Below the pieces are notes generated by a model. It worked only from the letters and a program-made list of their open reading frames with translations. It was not told where the DNA came from and ran no database searches. Made by a program: the position numbers and the translations under genes. This document shows, piece by piece, positions 54,299 to 63,549 of a stretch of DNA of 64,000 nt. How positions within the stretch are numbered: the first letter of the stretch is position 1; each line of letters begins with the position of its first letter. Source of the stretch: Pseudomonas corrugata. Lineage in GTDB: Bacteria > Pseudomonadota > Gammaproteobacteria > Pseudomonadales > Pseudomonadaceae. Where the stretch lies: NCBI RefSeq assembly GCF_001269905.1, contig NZ_LHVK01000008.1, positions 124,001-188,000 on the forward strand. The letters run 5' to 3'.

Positions 54299-55639
54299 AT
54301 GGCGCGTAACTCCGAGACTCCTTCAGCCCAGCCACAGGTCAAGGCGTTCAGCTCGCTAGGGCGTCGCCTGGTACTCGCGACACTGTTGTTCTGCCTCCTT
54401 TTTACCCTGGCAATGGTCACGTTGCGCACCTGGCTCGCCTGGGAAAACAACCTGACGGAAATGAACTCGGAGCTGGTTCTGATCGATCAGGTGTTCCAGA
54501 ACACCTTGTCCCACGCCATCTGGGAACTGGACCGTGAATCCCTGGGCAAGCAACTCTCCAGCGTCGCCAAGGCCGCGCCGGTGGGTCGCGTGGTGCTCAA
54601 GATCCTGCGGCCCGGTCAATCGCCCGAGATCATCGAACTCAATCGATACGCCGTCGTCATGTCCGGCCCGGCGCCCGTGCTGCAACATGAACTCATCGCG
54701 CAACCCTACGAAGGCGCCAGCGAAAAGGTCGGTGAGCTGACCATCGAAGGCGATAACAACCTGCTCTGGGAACGGCTCTGGAGTGAAGTGCGCAGTATCG
54801 TCATCACCCAGGTGATCCAATCGCTGCTGCTGGCCGGGTTGGTCATGACCGTATTCAATCGCCTGGTGACCGTGCATGTCATCCACATTGCCCGGCACCT
54901 GGGCCAACTGACGCCACAGACCCTCAGGCAGCACTTCAAGCTGCAGCGTTCGGTGCGCCGCCAGGACGAACTGAGCCTGCTCGAATCCCAGCTCAACGAA
55001 CTCCAGGACAACCTTCATACTCACTTGGAACGCCAGCGCCTGGATGAACGGGCCATGGAGGCCAGCCGGGATCAACTGGCCGAGCTGGTCGAGGCGCGTA
55101 CTGCAGAACTCAAGGCGGCCAACCAGGCGCTCGAAGCCCTGTCACGCCAGGATCCGTTGACCGGGCTGCCCAACCGTCGTTATTTCGATGAACTGAAGGA
55201 AGTCGAATTTCGTCGTGCGCTTCGCCATAAGACCCCACTGTCGGTGCTCATGTGCGACGTCGATTTTTTCAAGCTCTACAACGACACCTACGGCCATATA
55301 CAGGGTGACCAGTGCCTGCAGCAAATTGCCGAAACCCTTCGCGGCGTCTTCGGACGCTCGGGCGAGCTGACCGCACGGATGGGTGGCGAGGAGTTCGTCG
55401 TGATGCTGCCCAACTTCAACGCAGAACAGGCCTACGACGCGGCCCAACGGGTCCGTGCCAGCCTGGCCAAGCGCGAACTGCCCCATAGCGCCTCAGCAGT
55501 ATCCCCCTTTGTCACCCTGAGCATCGGCGTCGCCGAGCTTGACCCTCAGACCATGGATCACTTCGACCTGTTGCTGCAACGTGCCGACCAGGCTTTGTAT
55601 CGGGCGAAACATCAAGGACGTAATTGCGTTGCCTTCTAA
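54299..55639 (+). CDS. Membrane diguanylate cyclase between two binding-protein genes
   Basis: A 446-residue GGDEF protein. ATG 54299 lies one base after the previous stop and depends on coupling. Segment one (LVLATLLFCLLFTLAMVTL, ~20-40) and segment two (VITQVIQSLLLAGLVMTVF, ~165-185) enclose a ~120-residue periplasmic part. A coiled coil (VEARTAELKAANQALEAL) leads to GGDEF with active site MGGEEF, so it should make c-di-GMP. The inhibition site is RSGE instead of RxxD, so product inhibition is probably lost. The periplasmic part may dock the flanking binding proteins. Confidence 0.92.
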   Translation: MARNSETPSAQPQVKAFSSLGRRLVLATLLFCLLFTLAMVTLRTWLAWENNLTEMNSELVLIDQVFQNTLSHAIWELDRESLGKQLSSVAKAAPVGRVVLKILRPGQSPEIIELNRYAVVMSGPAPVLQHELIAQPYEGASEKVGELTIEGDNNLLWERLWSEVRSIVITQVIQSLLLAGLVMTVFNRLVTVHVIHIARHLGQLTPQTLRQHFKLQRSVRRQDELSLLESQLNELQDNLHTHLERQRLDERAMEASRDQLAELVEARTAELKAANQALEALSRQDPLTGLPNRRYFDELKEVEFRRALRHKTPLSVLMCDVDFFKLYNDTYGHIQGDQCLQQIAETLRGVFGRSGELTARMGGEEFVVMLPNFNAEQAYDAAQRVRASLAKRELPHSASAVSPFVTLSIGVAELDPQTMDHFDLLLQRADQALYRAKHQGRNCVAF

Positions 55640-55654
55640 ACCAGTGAGGCCTTT

Positions 55655-56389
55655 ATGCACTATCGACTGACGCTCTGCTTATGTTTGCTCTTGGCCTTGA
55701 CCAGCCTGCACAGTCACGCCGAGGGGATCGAAGTCGTCACCGAAGACTCGCTGTACGCGTATCTGCGCGACGGCAAACTCGTCGGGCCGGGCACCCGCGT
55801 CGTCGAGCAAACCCTGGATAAAGCCGGGCTGACCGACCACCATATCCTGCTGTACCCCTGGGCCCGGGCTTACGATAAGGCCCTGCATGAGCCCAATGTA
55901 CTGATCTATCCCATGGACCGCACGGTGTTGCGGGAGCCGTTGTTCAAGTGGGTGGGCGAACTGGAGCGGGTGACCATCAAACTCTACAAGCTGCGCGAGC
56001 GCCACGACATTACCCTGAGCAATCTCGAGGATGCCAAGCTCTACACCGTGGGCGTGGTACGCAACGATTCCAAGCAGTTGCTCATGCAACAACAGGGATT
56101 TACCCGGTTGGTGGTATCGGCGGATCGTCGCGATAACTTCCAGAAACTGCTCCACCGTCAGGTCCAGCTCTTGCCAATGCCGGAGAACGCGGCACGGATC
56201 ATCTGCGACGAAGAGCATGTGGCGTTCGCCGACCTGGAGGAGGTCTACTCCTTCGATGAACGCCCTGCCAGGGTCTTCATGGCCTTCAGTCTGAGCACGC
56301 CGGATGAGATCGTCGCCCGGGCGCAGCGCGCTTTCGAGCAGCTCGAGGCTTCGGGCGAAGTGGCGCGGATCATGCGGGAAGAGCGTTAA
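55655..56389 (+). CDS. Second periplasmic binding protein of the GGDEF operon
   Basis: A 244-residue exported protein (signal to about HSHA) with the SBP_bac_3 fold, 15 bases after the GGDEF stop. It is clearly related to the protein at 53527-54297: both have a YPWARAYDKAL/MPWARAYQTAL segment, a following VLIY, and an EPLFKWVG/ESLFQWVG segment. The N-terminus GIEVVTEDSLYAYLRDGKLV lacks the Pro-Pro-Tyr ligand corner of the first protein (EELPPYN), so ligand and role may differ. Confidence 0.82.
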   Translation: MHYRLTLCLCLLLALTSLHSHAEGIEVVTEDSLYAYLRDGKLVGPGTRVVEQTLDKAGLTDHHILLYPWARAYDKALHEPNVLIYPMDRTVLREPLFKWVGELERVTIKLYKLRERHDITLSNLEDAKLYTVGVVRNDSKQLLMQQQGFTRLVVSADRRDNFQKLLHRQVQLLPMPENAARIICDEEHVAFADLEEVYSFDERPARVFMAFSLSTPDEIVARAQRAFEQLEASGEVARIMREER

Positions 56390-56392
56390 AGC

Positions 56393-56482
56393 ATTGTGGG
56401 AAGCCTGCGCGCGAAAGCGATGGGGCTGCTGACCTCGATACTGAGTGTTCCGCCGTTATCGCGAGCAGGCTCCCACAGGCAC
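56393..56482. repeat. Degenerate REPIN after the GGDEF operon
   Basis: REP halves TTGTGGGAAGCCTGCGCGCG and TATCGCGAGCAGGCTCCCAC, both with small deletions, between the c-di-GMP operon and hscC. Confidence 0.7.
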
Positions 56483-56612
56483 TTGGCTTGGCTGACATCA
56501 GGCAAGCCTGGCATGGCAAAGGTTTCCACCCTTTCGCCGATACAGGTCTGATAGGCTAGCCGGCTCGCACGCAACGCCATCGAGAATCAACGACTAAGGA
56601 GAGTTGACGGAC

Positions 56613-58319
56613 ATGATTGTCGGCATTGACCTGGGCACCACCCATAGCCTGATCGCGGCATGGCGCGATGGCGCCGCGCAGCTGGTACCCAATGCACTTG
56701 GCGAGTGGCTGACCCCCAGCGTGGCGGGCCTGGACGACGAAGGTCGGATGATGGTCGGGCGCGCGGCGCTGGAACGTCTGCAAACCCATCCACAGCTCAC
56801 GACTTCGCTATTCAAACGCTACATGGGCAGCGCCCGACTTACCACGCTCGGCAACCGCCAGTTCCGCGCCGAGGAACTGTCGGCCATGGTCCTGCGCAGT
56901 CTGCGCGAGGATGCCGAACGACATTTCGGCGAGCCGGTCGAGGAAGCCGTCATCAGCGTTCCGGCCTATTTCAACGATGCCCAGCGCAAAGCCACGCGTA
57001 TCGCCGGTGAGCTGGCCGGGCTCAAGGTCGAACGACTCATCAACGAACCCACGGCCGCCGCTCTCGCCTATGGGTTGCACCAGCGCGACAACGCCAGCAC
57101 GTTTCTGGTGTTCGACCTCGGCGGCGGGACCTTCGACGTGTCCATACTGGAGCTGTTCGAAGGTGTGATGGAGGTACGGGCCAGTGCCGGCGACAACTAC
57201 CTTGGCGGGGAAGACTTCGACACACTGCTGCTCCAGGCTTTCGTGGCCGCCCAGGCTGGCTCCGCCGCAGGCCCGTTGCCCCTGGACGACACACAGCTGT
57301 TCGGCCGCTTGCGCCGTGAAGCCGAACGCGTGCGCAAAGCCCTCGGGAATGAGCCGAGCGCCACGTTCTCGGCACGCCAGGGCGAGGACGAATGGCGTCA
57401 CGAATACACCCAGGCGGCAATGGCTGAACTTTACGCCCCGCTGCTCACCCGACTTCGCGCCCCCATCGAAACGGCCCTGCGCGATGCACGTATCCGCGCC
57501 AGTGAGCTGGACGAAGTCTTGTTGGTGGGAGGCACCACCCGCATGCCTCTGATTCGCAAACTGACGGCCGGCCTGTTCGGGCGTTTCCCATCGATCCAGC
57601 TCAACCCCGACGAAGCAGTGGCGTTGGGCGCCGCCGTGCAGGCTGGACTGAAAAGCCGTGATGCGGCGCTCGAAGAAGTGGTGCTCACGGATGTCTGCCC
57701 GTATTCGATGGGTATCGAGATTTCGGTCGAGTACGGCAACAAACTCGAAACCGGCCACTACCTGCCAATCATCGAGCGCAATTGCGTGGTACCGGTGAGC
57801 AAGGTCAAGCGCGTGGTGACCTTGCGTGACCAGCAGAAAGTGGTCCTGTTGAAGGTCTATCAGGGCGAAAGCCGCCAGGTCAGCGAAAACATTCTCCTCG
57901 GTGAACTGGAAATACCCGTGCCGCCCATGCCAGCGGGGGAAGTGAGTATCGACGTGCGCTTCACTTATGACACCAACGGCCTGCTGGAAGCCGATGCGCT
58001 GACCGTCCAGACCGGAGAACGGCGCAATCTGGTGATCGCCAACAACGCCGGCGTACTCGACGAGGAAGAGATCGCCCAGCGCCTCAAGACCCTCGAATCA
58101 CTGAAGATCCATCCCCGTGACGAGCAGCCCAACACCTTGTTGATCGCCCGGCTGGAACGTCTTTACCAGGAAAGCCGTGGCGAATTGCGCCATCGGGTCG
58201 ATGACCTGGCCACGCGTTTTGCGCAGATGCTCGACACCCAGGAACTGCACGACATCCGCGCGCTACGGATGCAGATCACCGAGCAGCTCGAAGCGTTGGA
58301 GCAGGATGTCTGGCGATGA
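56613..58319 (+). CDS. hscC: Hsp70-type chaperone HscC
   Basis: A 568-residue Hsp70, shorter than DnaK (~640), as in HscC. ATG 56613 lies after AAGGAGA; TTG 56604 is too close to that site. The ATPase domain has [51 protein letters not shown] and [15 protein letters not shown]. The substrate-binding domain follows, with a short lid ending LEQDVWR. HscC is a specialised chaperone. Here its stop overlaps a variant J-protein gene by 4 bases, giving a built-in partner. Confidence 0.93.
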   Translation: MIVGIDLGTTHSLIAAWRDGAAQLVPNALGEWLTPSVAGLDDEGRMMVGRAALERLQTHPQLTTSLFKRYMGSARLTTLGNRQFRAEELSAMVLRSLREDAERHFGEPVEEAVISVPAYFNDAQRKATRIAGELAGLKVERLINEPTAAALAYGLHQRDNASTFLVFDLGGGTFDVSILELFEGVMEVRASAGDNYLGGEDFDTLLLQAFVAAQAGSAAGPLPLDDTQLFGRLRREAERVRKALGNEPSATFSARQGEDEWRHEYTQAAMAELYAPLLTRLRAPIETALRDARIRASELDEVLLVGGTTRMPLIRKLTAGLFGRFPSIQLNPDEAVALGAAVQAGLKSRDAALEEVVLTDVCPYSMGIEISVEYGNKLETGHYLPIIERNCVVPVSKVKRVVTLRDQQKVVLLKVYQGESRQVSENILLGELEIPVPPMPAGEVSIDVRFTYDTNGLLEADALTVQTGERRNLVIANNAGVLDEEEIAQRLKTLESLKIHPRDEQPNTLLIARLERLYQESRGELRHRVDDLATRFAQMLDTQELHDIRALRMQITEQLEALEQDVWR

Positions 58320-59971
58320 GCTGTTGGGAAGTATTGGGTCTGCCAGCGGATGCCGACAAGCGCAGCGTCAAGCGCCAGTATGCAAGCCTGCTCAAACGCC
58401 ATCGGCCTGACGAAGACCCCGAGGGCTTCCAGCGGCTGCGTGAGGCTTACGAACAGGCGCTGGAGTGGAGCGAATGGCGGCAGCAAGAGGACGTGGTAGT
58501 CGAGCCGCTGCCTGCGCCCATTGACCTGTTCCTTGCGCAGCCGCTTGAATCACAAGCCCCCTCCCCAGCCCAGCGCTTGGCTGTTCAATGCCTGGAAGCG
58601 ATCACGGCGAACAACCTCGCCGATCGCCTGGCCCAGGCTCGCCTTTACGGATGCGCGCGAGAATTCGAACACGGCCTGCTGCACCATTGCCTGATCGACG
58701 AGGACAATTACGCTCTCGCCGAGGCCGCCATTGAACAGCTGCACTGGCTGACGCCTTGGCAACACGAGGACCTGCCTCGTGCAACCCTCGAGCAACTGCG
58801 CGGCAAACTCATGGAGCTGGCCGAGGCTCGCCTGAATGCAGCTTGCGCTGACACCGGACGCTTCCTCGAACTGGCCCGGGAACTGGCTGCCAGCCCGTGG
58901 CTGCAAGGGTTGGATGCGCGCCAATGGTTGAATCAGAGCCTGGCCATCGCACTCCTGCAAGCACCAGGCTGGTCGGAACAATTGTTCGACGCCATCTGTG
59001 CGCAGCAGGGCTGGAAGCAGACCGGCCACCACAGCCTCTGCCCCGAGCCGTGGTGGAGTCAACTTCTGGCTCGCAGCCATTGCCACACGTTTGTCCAGCA
59101 ACAGAACCGTCTCACTCAACTATTCGACAGCAGTGAGTCTCAAGCAGCGCGCATGCTGTTTGGAGCCTTCGACGAGGACGCCCGGATACGCTTGAGCCTG
59201 ACGTTCAGCGATGCCGATTGGGAGGCTTGCGAAGCGTTATATCGCACTATTGAGCTTCGCTACCCACAATTGCTGTACCAGATGCCGCAACTGGCACCGG
59301 ACAACTGGCGACCGCGGCGTCGGCGACCACCGGTCCTGGCCGTGCCGCTGGCGATCCTCAGCGCGTCCGCTTGTATGAGCTGGTTCCTGGAATATCGCCT
59401 GGGTGGCTCGTTCTATACCAGCGTGGTCGACATGCTCCTTCGCGCGCTGTCGCTCGGCATCATCGCCTGGGGACTCCATGCCGTCTGCAAACCGCTGAGC
59501 CGTATCGCCTGGCGTCTGGACCAAAAGCTTCATGCACGCCTGGGGCACTGGCTGAGCCTGCGACGCCCTGCCCCGCTACCGATCCGCGAGAGCCTATGGG
59601 TCGCGCTGCTGGGCGGAGTCATTTACCTGGCCGGAGGTATTCTCGGGGCAGTAACGTATTTCAACAGCCTCGCCGTATTGGCGGTCCTGAGCGGGAAAGC
59701 GTTCTCCGAACGCTGCGCGTCCCTTCTCTCCCGCGTTTATGAGCGCGTGCCCGGGGACATACTTGTCGGTTTCCTCCTCGGCATCCTGGTCCCCCTTGTT
59801 CTGCTGGGCAACGTCCTGGCCGGCAATGCATCCCTCGCCGCGAATGAAGGCCTGCAGGCCTGGCCGCAGCGAACCTGCGCCGCCCGCCAGCAAACGGCCT
59901 CCCCCTGCCCATCCCAACTGTCCGCCGACCAGTGGCATGTGCCCAACGCGACCAAGGCAGGCCAGCCATGA
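58316..59971 (+). CDS. J-domain co-chaperone with membrane C-terminus (DjlB/DjlC-like)
   Basis: A 551-residue protein. The first ~65 residues are a J domain ([20 protein letters not shown]), with HRPD in place of the usual [23 protein letters not shown] helical middle of ~270 residues follows, then about four hydrophobic segments between ~340 and ~510. It is therefore a membrane-anchored co-chaperone for the HscC encoded just upstream (4-base overlap). The layout resembles E. coli DjlB/DjlC, the J proteins of HscC. Gene order and overlap make a dedicated pair very likely. Confidence 0.85.
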   Translation: MSCWEVLGLPADADKRSVKRQYASLLKRHRPDEDPEGFQRLREAYEQALEWSEWRQQEDVVVEPLPAPIDLFLAQPLESQAPSPAQRLAVQCLEAITANNLADRLAQARLYGCAREFEHGLLHHCLIDEDNYALAEAAIEQLHWLTPWQHEDLPRATLEQLRGKLMELAEARLNAACADTGRFLELARELAASPWLQGLDARQWLNQSLAIALLQAPGWSEQLFDAICAQQGWKQTGHHSLCPEPWWSQLLARSHCHTFVQQQNRLTQLFDSSESQAARMLFGAFDEDARIRLSLTFSDADWEACEALYRTIELRYPQLLYQMPQLAPDNWRPRRRRPPVLAVPLAILSASACMSWFLEYRLGGSFYTSVVDMLLRALSLGIIAWGLHAVCKPLSRIAWRLDQKLHARLGHWLSLRRPAPLPIRESLWVALLGGVIYLAGGILGAVTYFNSLAVLAVLSGKAFSERCASLLSRVYERVPGDILVGFLLGILVPLVLLGNVLAGNASLAANEGLQAWPQRTCAARQQTASPCPSQLSADQWHVPNATKAGQP

Positions 59972-60918
59972 TCAGCGGCCGCGCGTTCGCAACCGCCGTG
60001 CTCGTGTTGTTGGGCTTGAGCTGGCTGGTCCAACAGATAGACCCGGTGCGTATCGACTATGGGACCCGCTTGCGCTGGCAGGAGGTAGAGCAGATAAACA
60101 CCTGCCTGGTAGAAGGCGCAGACCTGCTGGAACAGCGCTATACCGACTACCGCAACCTCGTTGCCCAGTCCCAGGAAACGAATGGGCGCTGGAGGAGCTT
60201 TGCCGGTTTCGGCATGGGCTCGGGCGACGTTATTACCCCCAAGGGAGCGCAACCATCGCCATGCTATCGGTGGTTCGGCGGTGGCGAACCGGGCAGCTTG
60301 CAATACCTTGCCAAGAACTACCTCGGGGCATATGACTACCTGCGCCCGAACGCCGAGGCTGCCGAACGATGGCTTGCGACTCGGGCACAAGACAGGCCTC
60401 CCTTCGAGCCCATCGGACGGGCCCTGGCGCTGCATTTGCAGGACGCACGCGACCAGGCGATACCTTTGCGCCAAGCCCTGGAGCAACCGCAGATACTGAT
60501 TCGCGAAGAGCAATTGGCATCCATCGAAGAGCGCCTGGGACATGACCAGCATTGGTACACGCTGCGCTTCATGATCAGCGCACGCCAAACCATCAATGCC
60601 CTCGACGCAATGAGCAACGGCGCCTCACTGACGCCTCAACAGTTGCTGAACCTGCATCAATCCCTGGCAACCCGTTGGGCGGATGCAGATAACTTCGTAC
60701 GGGCGCTTCCCCGTTTACGCTCTGCTGATGGCGGCCCGCCGGTGTGGAGCAAGATCAGTCTGACGGGCGAGGAATGGCTCGCCTCTCTCAATCGCCTGCA
60801 ACAACACTGGGCTTCTGGAGCCGACGCGGCGGAGCTGAATCAGGACCTGGCGGCGGCCCGGGCCGGTTACGACGAGTTGCAGTCGCGGTACAACTTGGCG
60901 GTAGCGAAGCAGTATTGA
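59968..60918 (+). CDS. Unknown exported/anchored third protein of the hscC operon
   Basis: A 316-residue protein whose ATG overlaps the J-protein stop by 4 bases. One N-terminal hydrophobic segment (FATAVLVLLGLSWLV) acts as signal or anchor. The rest is helical and soluble: WQEVEQINTCLVEGADLLEQRY near the start and a closing AAARAGYDELQSRYNLAVAK. It has the general look of DUF3829 (YiiG-like) proteins, but I am not certain. As third gene of the operon it may be a client or a periplasmic partner of the J protein. Confidence 0.7.
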   Translation: MISGRAFATAVLVLLGLSWLVQQIDPVRIDYGTRLRWQEVEQINTCLVEGADLLEQRYTDYRNLVAQSQETNGRWRSFAGFGMGSGDVITPKGAQPSPCYRWFGGGEPGSLQYLAKNYLGAYDYLRPNAEAAERWLATRAQDRPPFEPIGRALALHLQDARDQAIPLRQALEQPQILIREEQLASIEERLGHDQHWYTLRFMISARQTINALDAMSNGASLTPQQLLNLHQSLATRWADADNFVRALPRLRSADGGPPVWSKISLTGEEWLASLNRLQQHWASGADAAELNQDLAAARAGYDELQSRYNLAVAKQY

Positions 60919-61057
60919 TTGACGGGTCTGGCTATCCGGTGCGTAGCAGTCCTGTGTTTTCAGGGCGGCTATACAGCCTTGAGCAAATACGGCTAGGCGA
61001 GCACCTATCGGCATAACCGATCCTGTCGTCCAACGTCCTTCCAGGAGCCTGTACCCG

Positions 61058-61927
61058 GTGCCCGCCAAATCGACCAATGCTGCCTACATAAAGCGCTTCA
61101 ACAGCGTACTCGCCTACATCGACGCCAACCTCGAAGGCGACCTGTCGGTGAATACGCTGAGCCAAGTGGCGAACTTCTCGGCGTTTCACTTCCACCGGCA
61201 GTTCACCGCATACATGGGTTTGCCTGTCGCACGGTACGTGCAACTGATGCGTCTGCGGCAGGCGGCCAATCGCCTGGCGTCGCGTGCAGATTATGCGGTA
61301 CTGGAGGCAGCCCTCGATGCCGGTTTCGAAAGCCCCGAAGCGTTCAGCAGGGCCTTCAGGCGGGCCTTCGGCGTGGCGCCGAGTACGTTTCGGCAGCAAC
61401 CGAGCTGGCAGGTCTGGAATGCGGCGTTTGAAATTCCCCACTTTTCCAGGAGCGTCATCATGCAACTTCAGATCGTGGATTTTCCCGAAGTCAGGGTCGC
61501 CACACTCGAGCATCGCGGCCCGGCACAGCATCTGGATGAAAGCGTGCGTCATTTCATCCAGTGGCGCATGCAAAGCGGACAATCGCCGGTGGCAACGAGT
61601 CGCACCTTCGGCATCCCCTTCAATAACCCCGATACCACACCGCCAGAGGCGTTTCGCTTCGCCATTTGCGGTGAGATACACCAGGCTGTCACACCTAACA
61701 CCTTCGGCGTACGGGAATCCCTCATCGCCGGCGGCCGCTGCGCCGTGGTGCGACACGTGGGCTCGACAGACCTCATCAGCGAAAGCATCTACCCGATCTA
61801 CCGCGACTGGCTTCCGAACAGCGCAGAAGAGCTTCGTGACCAGCCGCTGTTCTTCCACTACCTGAGCGTGTACCCAGAGACACCGAAGGACCAGTGGCAG
61901 ACGGATATTTATGTGCCGTTGCAGTAG
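61058..61927 (+). CDS. AraC family regulator with GyrI-like effector domain
   Basis: A 289-residue protein starting at GTG 61058, about 9 bases after AGGAG. The N-terminal two helix-turn-helix motifs are AraC-type (LSVNTLSQVANFSAFHFHRQF and VLEAALDAGFESPEAFSRAFRRAFG). The C-terminal ~155 residues form the GyrI/SbmC-like domain (VRVATLEHRGP, then FRFAICGEI and RCAVVRHVG), which binds small hydrophobic ligands in Rob and SoxS-like drug-sensing regulators. No target gene is adjacent. Confidence 0.9.
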   Translation: MPAKSTNAAYIKRFNSVLAYIDANLEGDLSVNTLSQVANFSAFHFHRQFTAYMGLPVARYVQLMRLRQAANRLASRADYAVLEAALDAGFESPEAFSRAFRRAFGVAPSTFRQQPSWQVWNAAFEIPHFSRSVIMQLQIVDFPEVRVATLEHRGPAQHLDESVRHFIQWRMQSGQSPVATSRTFGIPFNNPDTTPPEAFRFAICGEIHQAVTPNTFGVRESLIAGGRCAVVRHVGSTDLISESIYPIYRDWLPNSAEELRDQPLFFHYLSVYPETPKDQWQTDIYVPLQ

Positions 61928-62025
61928 GTTTTTTTGGGATGTAACGATTGGTTTTCGGCCTGTCGGCAAACAGCCCGGTGGTGAGTCGCGTTCTGCATGT
62001 CACATTCAAAATAGATGCAGGTTGA

Positions 62026-62263
62026 ACCACCGCTATCGCGAGCGGGCTCGCTCCCACAGTGGATTCGGGGTGTACGCAGCCTTTTGCAAGTGCCACCAAC
62101 CCCTGTGGGAGCCGGGCTTGCCCGCGATGGCGGTGGCACAGTCAACATCTGCGTGACAGACACTCCGCTTTCGCGAGCAAGCCCGCTCCCACACTGGATT
62201 TGGGGTTGTACTCTGCCTTTGCAAACGCCACCAGCCCCTGTGGGAGCTGGGCTTGCCCGCGAT
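62026..62263. repeat. REPIN cluster ending inside a SUKH-like gene
   Basis: Four REP halves in two opposed pairs, with linkers like those of the 16430-17025 array (GGCACAGTCAACATCTGCGT). Its right edge, TGTGGGAGCTGGGCTTGCCC then GCGAT, abuts coding sequence at 62264. Confidence 0.85.
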
Positions 62264-62419
62264 AACATCGTATTCCACGCTGGCGCCGTTGCAGATCTTG
62301 AGAAACTGCCGGTAGTCTTCCGGCAGGCGGGCACCAAGGCTGGTTTCCAGTTGCGCGATGGCAAGGTCCGTGGCGCCGGCACGGGTTCGTTCGAGGATCA
62401 ATCCATGATATTCAATCAT
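62264..62419 (-). pseudogene. SMI1/KNR4 (SUKH)-like gene fragment cut by a REP element
   Basis: From ATG 62419 the frame gives 52 residues with the start of a SUKH domain: IAQLETSLGARLPEDYRQFL then KICNGASVEY. After the codon at 62264-62266 the sequence is pure REP. The frame runs on as repeat-encoded residues to a stop at 62033, so the rest of the ~130-170-residue domain is missing. SUKH proteins are often immunity proteins of toxin systems; this copy should be dead. It lies next to higBA and a repeated intergenic element. Confidence 0.7.
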
Positions 62420-62435
62420 TGGGTTTCACAAGCGC

Positions 62436-62511
62436 ATGACGTGGAGGCTGTACTCGACCAGTAGCCTCTACGGCTAATTTGAGTGAACGAATCAGCCACG
62501 CAGGCCACTAG
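62436..62511. repeat. Intergenic element shared with 41676-41793
   Basis: Its 33-base end (62479-62511) matches 41761-41793 at 30 of 33 positions, and it has the reduced hairpin GTAG-CCTC-TAC at 62461. The higA stop codon lies inside it at 62508-62510. Confidence 0.55.
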
Positions 62512-63143
62512 CCCTTGACCGGGTCCTTACCGGTCGGTTTACGCTTCCTGGGAGCCGCCACCTTGTATTCACTGGTACCGGCCTCCGTTGCCAGATGCGC
62601 GACCAGAGGCTCGTTGTGAAGACTGTACTTCACGGGCTTCCTGGTCGCAGGGCGAGCGGTTTCAATAGGAGTCGCCTTCGCCGGGGCTGCCACCAGGAAA
62701 GCACCCGGTTCCATCGCAAACCGCTGCGCCAGCGCATACGCCATCTTGTGACTGATGGGCCGATCCCCGCTCAATACCTTGGACACCGCCGTCTTGTCGC
62801 CAATCTCGGGGAGGTCCGAGCCCGTGAGCCCGAGCGTCTCCATCAGGTCCCTGATCAATTGCACCGGCGTGCATGTCGCTTCAAAAGCAGCAGTGGCTTC
62901 GCGAAACTGGTCGGAGTCACGCTGGTAGGCCAGTATTTCGTCTTCGAGTTCGACGAGGATTTTCTCCTCGACCTTGCTCAGCTCACGACCGTCGGTGAGT
63001 TCGTCAAGCAGGCCGGTCGCACGCTCATAGTCGGCGGGCGTCTTGATGCCATGCACGAACTCACCGCGCAGACGCTCCAGCACCGCGTGTAGCTCGCCAA
63101 GCGTTGCGATCACGGTCTGAAAGTCATTCCTGACTGCGCTCAT
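62508..63143 (-). CDS. higA: HigA-type antitoxin with extended tail
   Basis: A 211-residue antitoxin. ATG 63143 overlaps the higB stop by 4 bases. The N-terminal ~100 residues are helical (TGLLDELTDGRELSKVEEKI). The helix-turn-helix follows: LIRDLMETLGLTGSDLPEIG, KTAVSKVLSGDRPISHKMAYAL. HigA of this class usually ends soon after the HTH. Here a basic, proline-rich ~65-residue tail (ending RKRKPTGKDPVKG) is added. It should neutralise HigB and repress the operon from the palindrome upstream. Confidence 0.88.
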   Translation of the reverse strand: MSAVRNDFQTVIATLGELHAVLERLRGEFVHGIKTPADYERATGLLDELTDGRELSKVEEKILVELEDEILAYQRDSDQFREATAAFEATCTPVQLIRDLMETLGLTGSDLPEIGDKTAVSKVLSGDRPISHKMAYALAQRFAMEPGAFLVAAPAKATPIETARPATRKPVKYSLHNEPLVAHLATEAGTSEYKVAAPRKRKPTGKDPVKG

Positions 63144-63472
63144 CGTTTTACTCCTTTGTTTCTTGCATACCAGACGTTGGCAACGTCGTAATCGGCATGT
63201 GTGCAGATGTGTTTGACGTAGAATTTCTGTCGGATGTAGTGGACACCCCCTATCACCCTGAGATTGTTGCCACCTACGTCAATCACGACCCAATTCGCCG
63301 TGGCCCTCGGCTTGAACAGATCGATACCGTGGGTACCGAACAGTTTTTGCAGGTCCGCGAATGCTGTCGGACGGGCCATCTTCAACATGCGTTGGCATCG
63401 ATCGAGCCCGGCCTTGTCGTTCGGGTACAGAATGGCAGCGGCGTCAAAACGTGATGGCTTGAGTATGTCCAT
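63140..63472 (-). CDS. higB: HigB-type mRNA interferase toxin
   Basis: A 110-residue RelE-superfamily toxin of the HigB_toxin type. Landmarks are WVVIDVGGNNLRVIGGVHY and RQKFYVKHICTHADYD, which carry the basic and His residues expected for ribosome-dependent mRNA cleavage. The toxin gene precedes the antitoxin, the usual higBA order, with an ATGA overlap. The length is normal, so it is probably active. Confidence 0.9.
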   Translation of the reverse strand: MDILKPSRFDAAAILYPNDKAGLDRCQRMLKMARPTAFADLQKLFGTHGIDLFKPRATANWVVIDVGGNNLRVIGGVHYIRQKFYVKHICTHADYDVANVWYARNKGVKR

Positions 63473-63506
63473 AGGCTTCCCTGTCCCTGAGTCGGATGCT
63501 ACTCCA

Positions 63507-63524
63507 GTTGTGTTTTTTCACAAC
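63507..63524. promoter_or_regulatory. Candidate HigA operator GTTGTG-N6-CACAAC
   Basis: A perfect inverted repeat 35-52 bases upstream of the higB ATG, suited to HigA autoregulation. It also lies 26 bases past the stop of the right-hand AraC gene, so a terminator role cannot be excluded, but no T run follows. Confidence 0.5.
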
Positions 63525-63549
63525 CGGAATTTTTCGGCAATGGTGACGT

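Noticed and set aside
62033..62263. The C-terminal 76 residues of the frame 62033-62419
   Set aside because: They are encoded by REP sequence and are not part of the SUKH domain.
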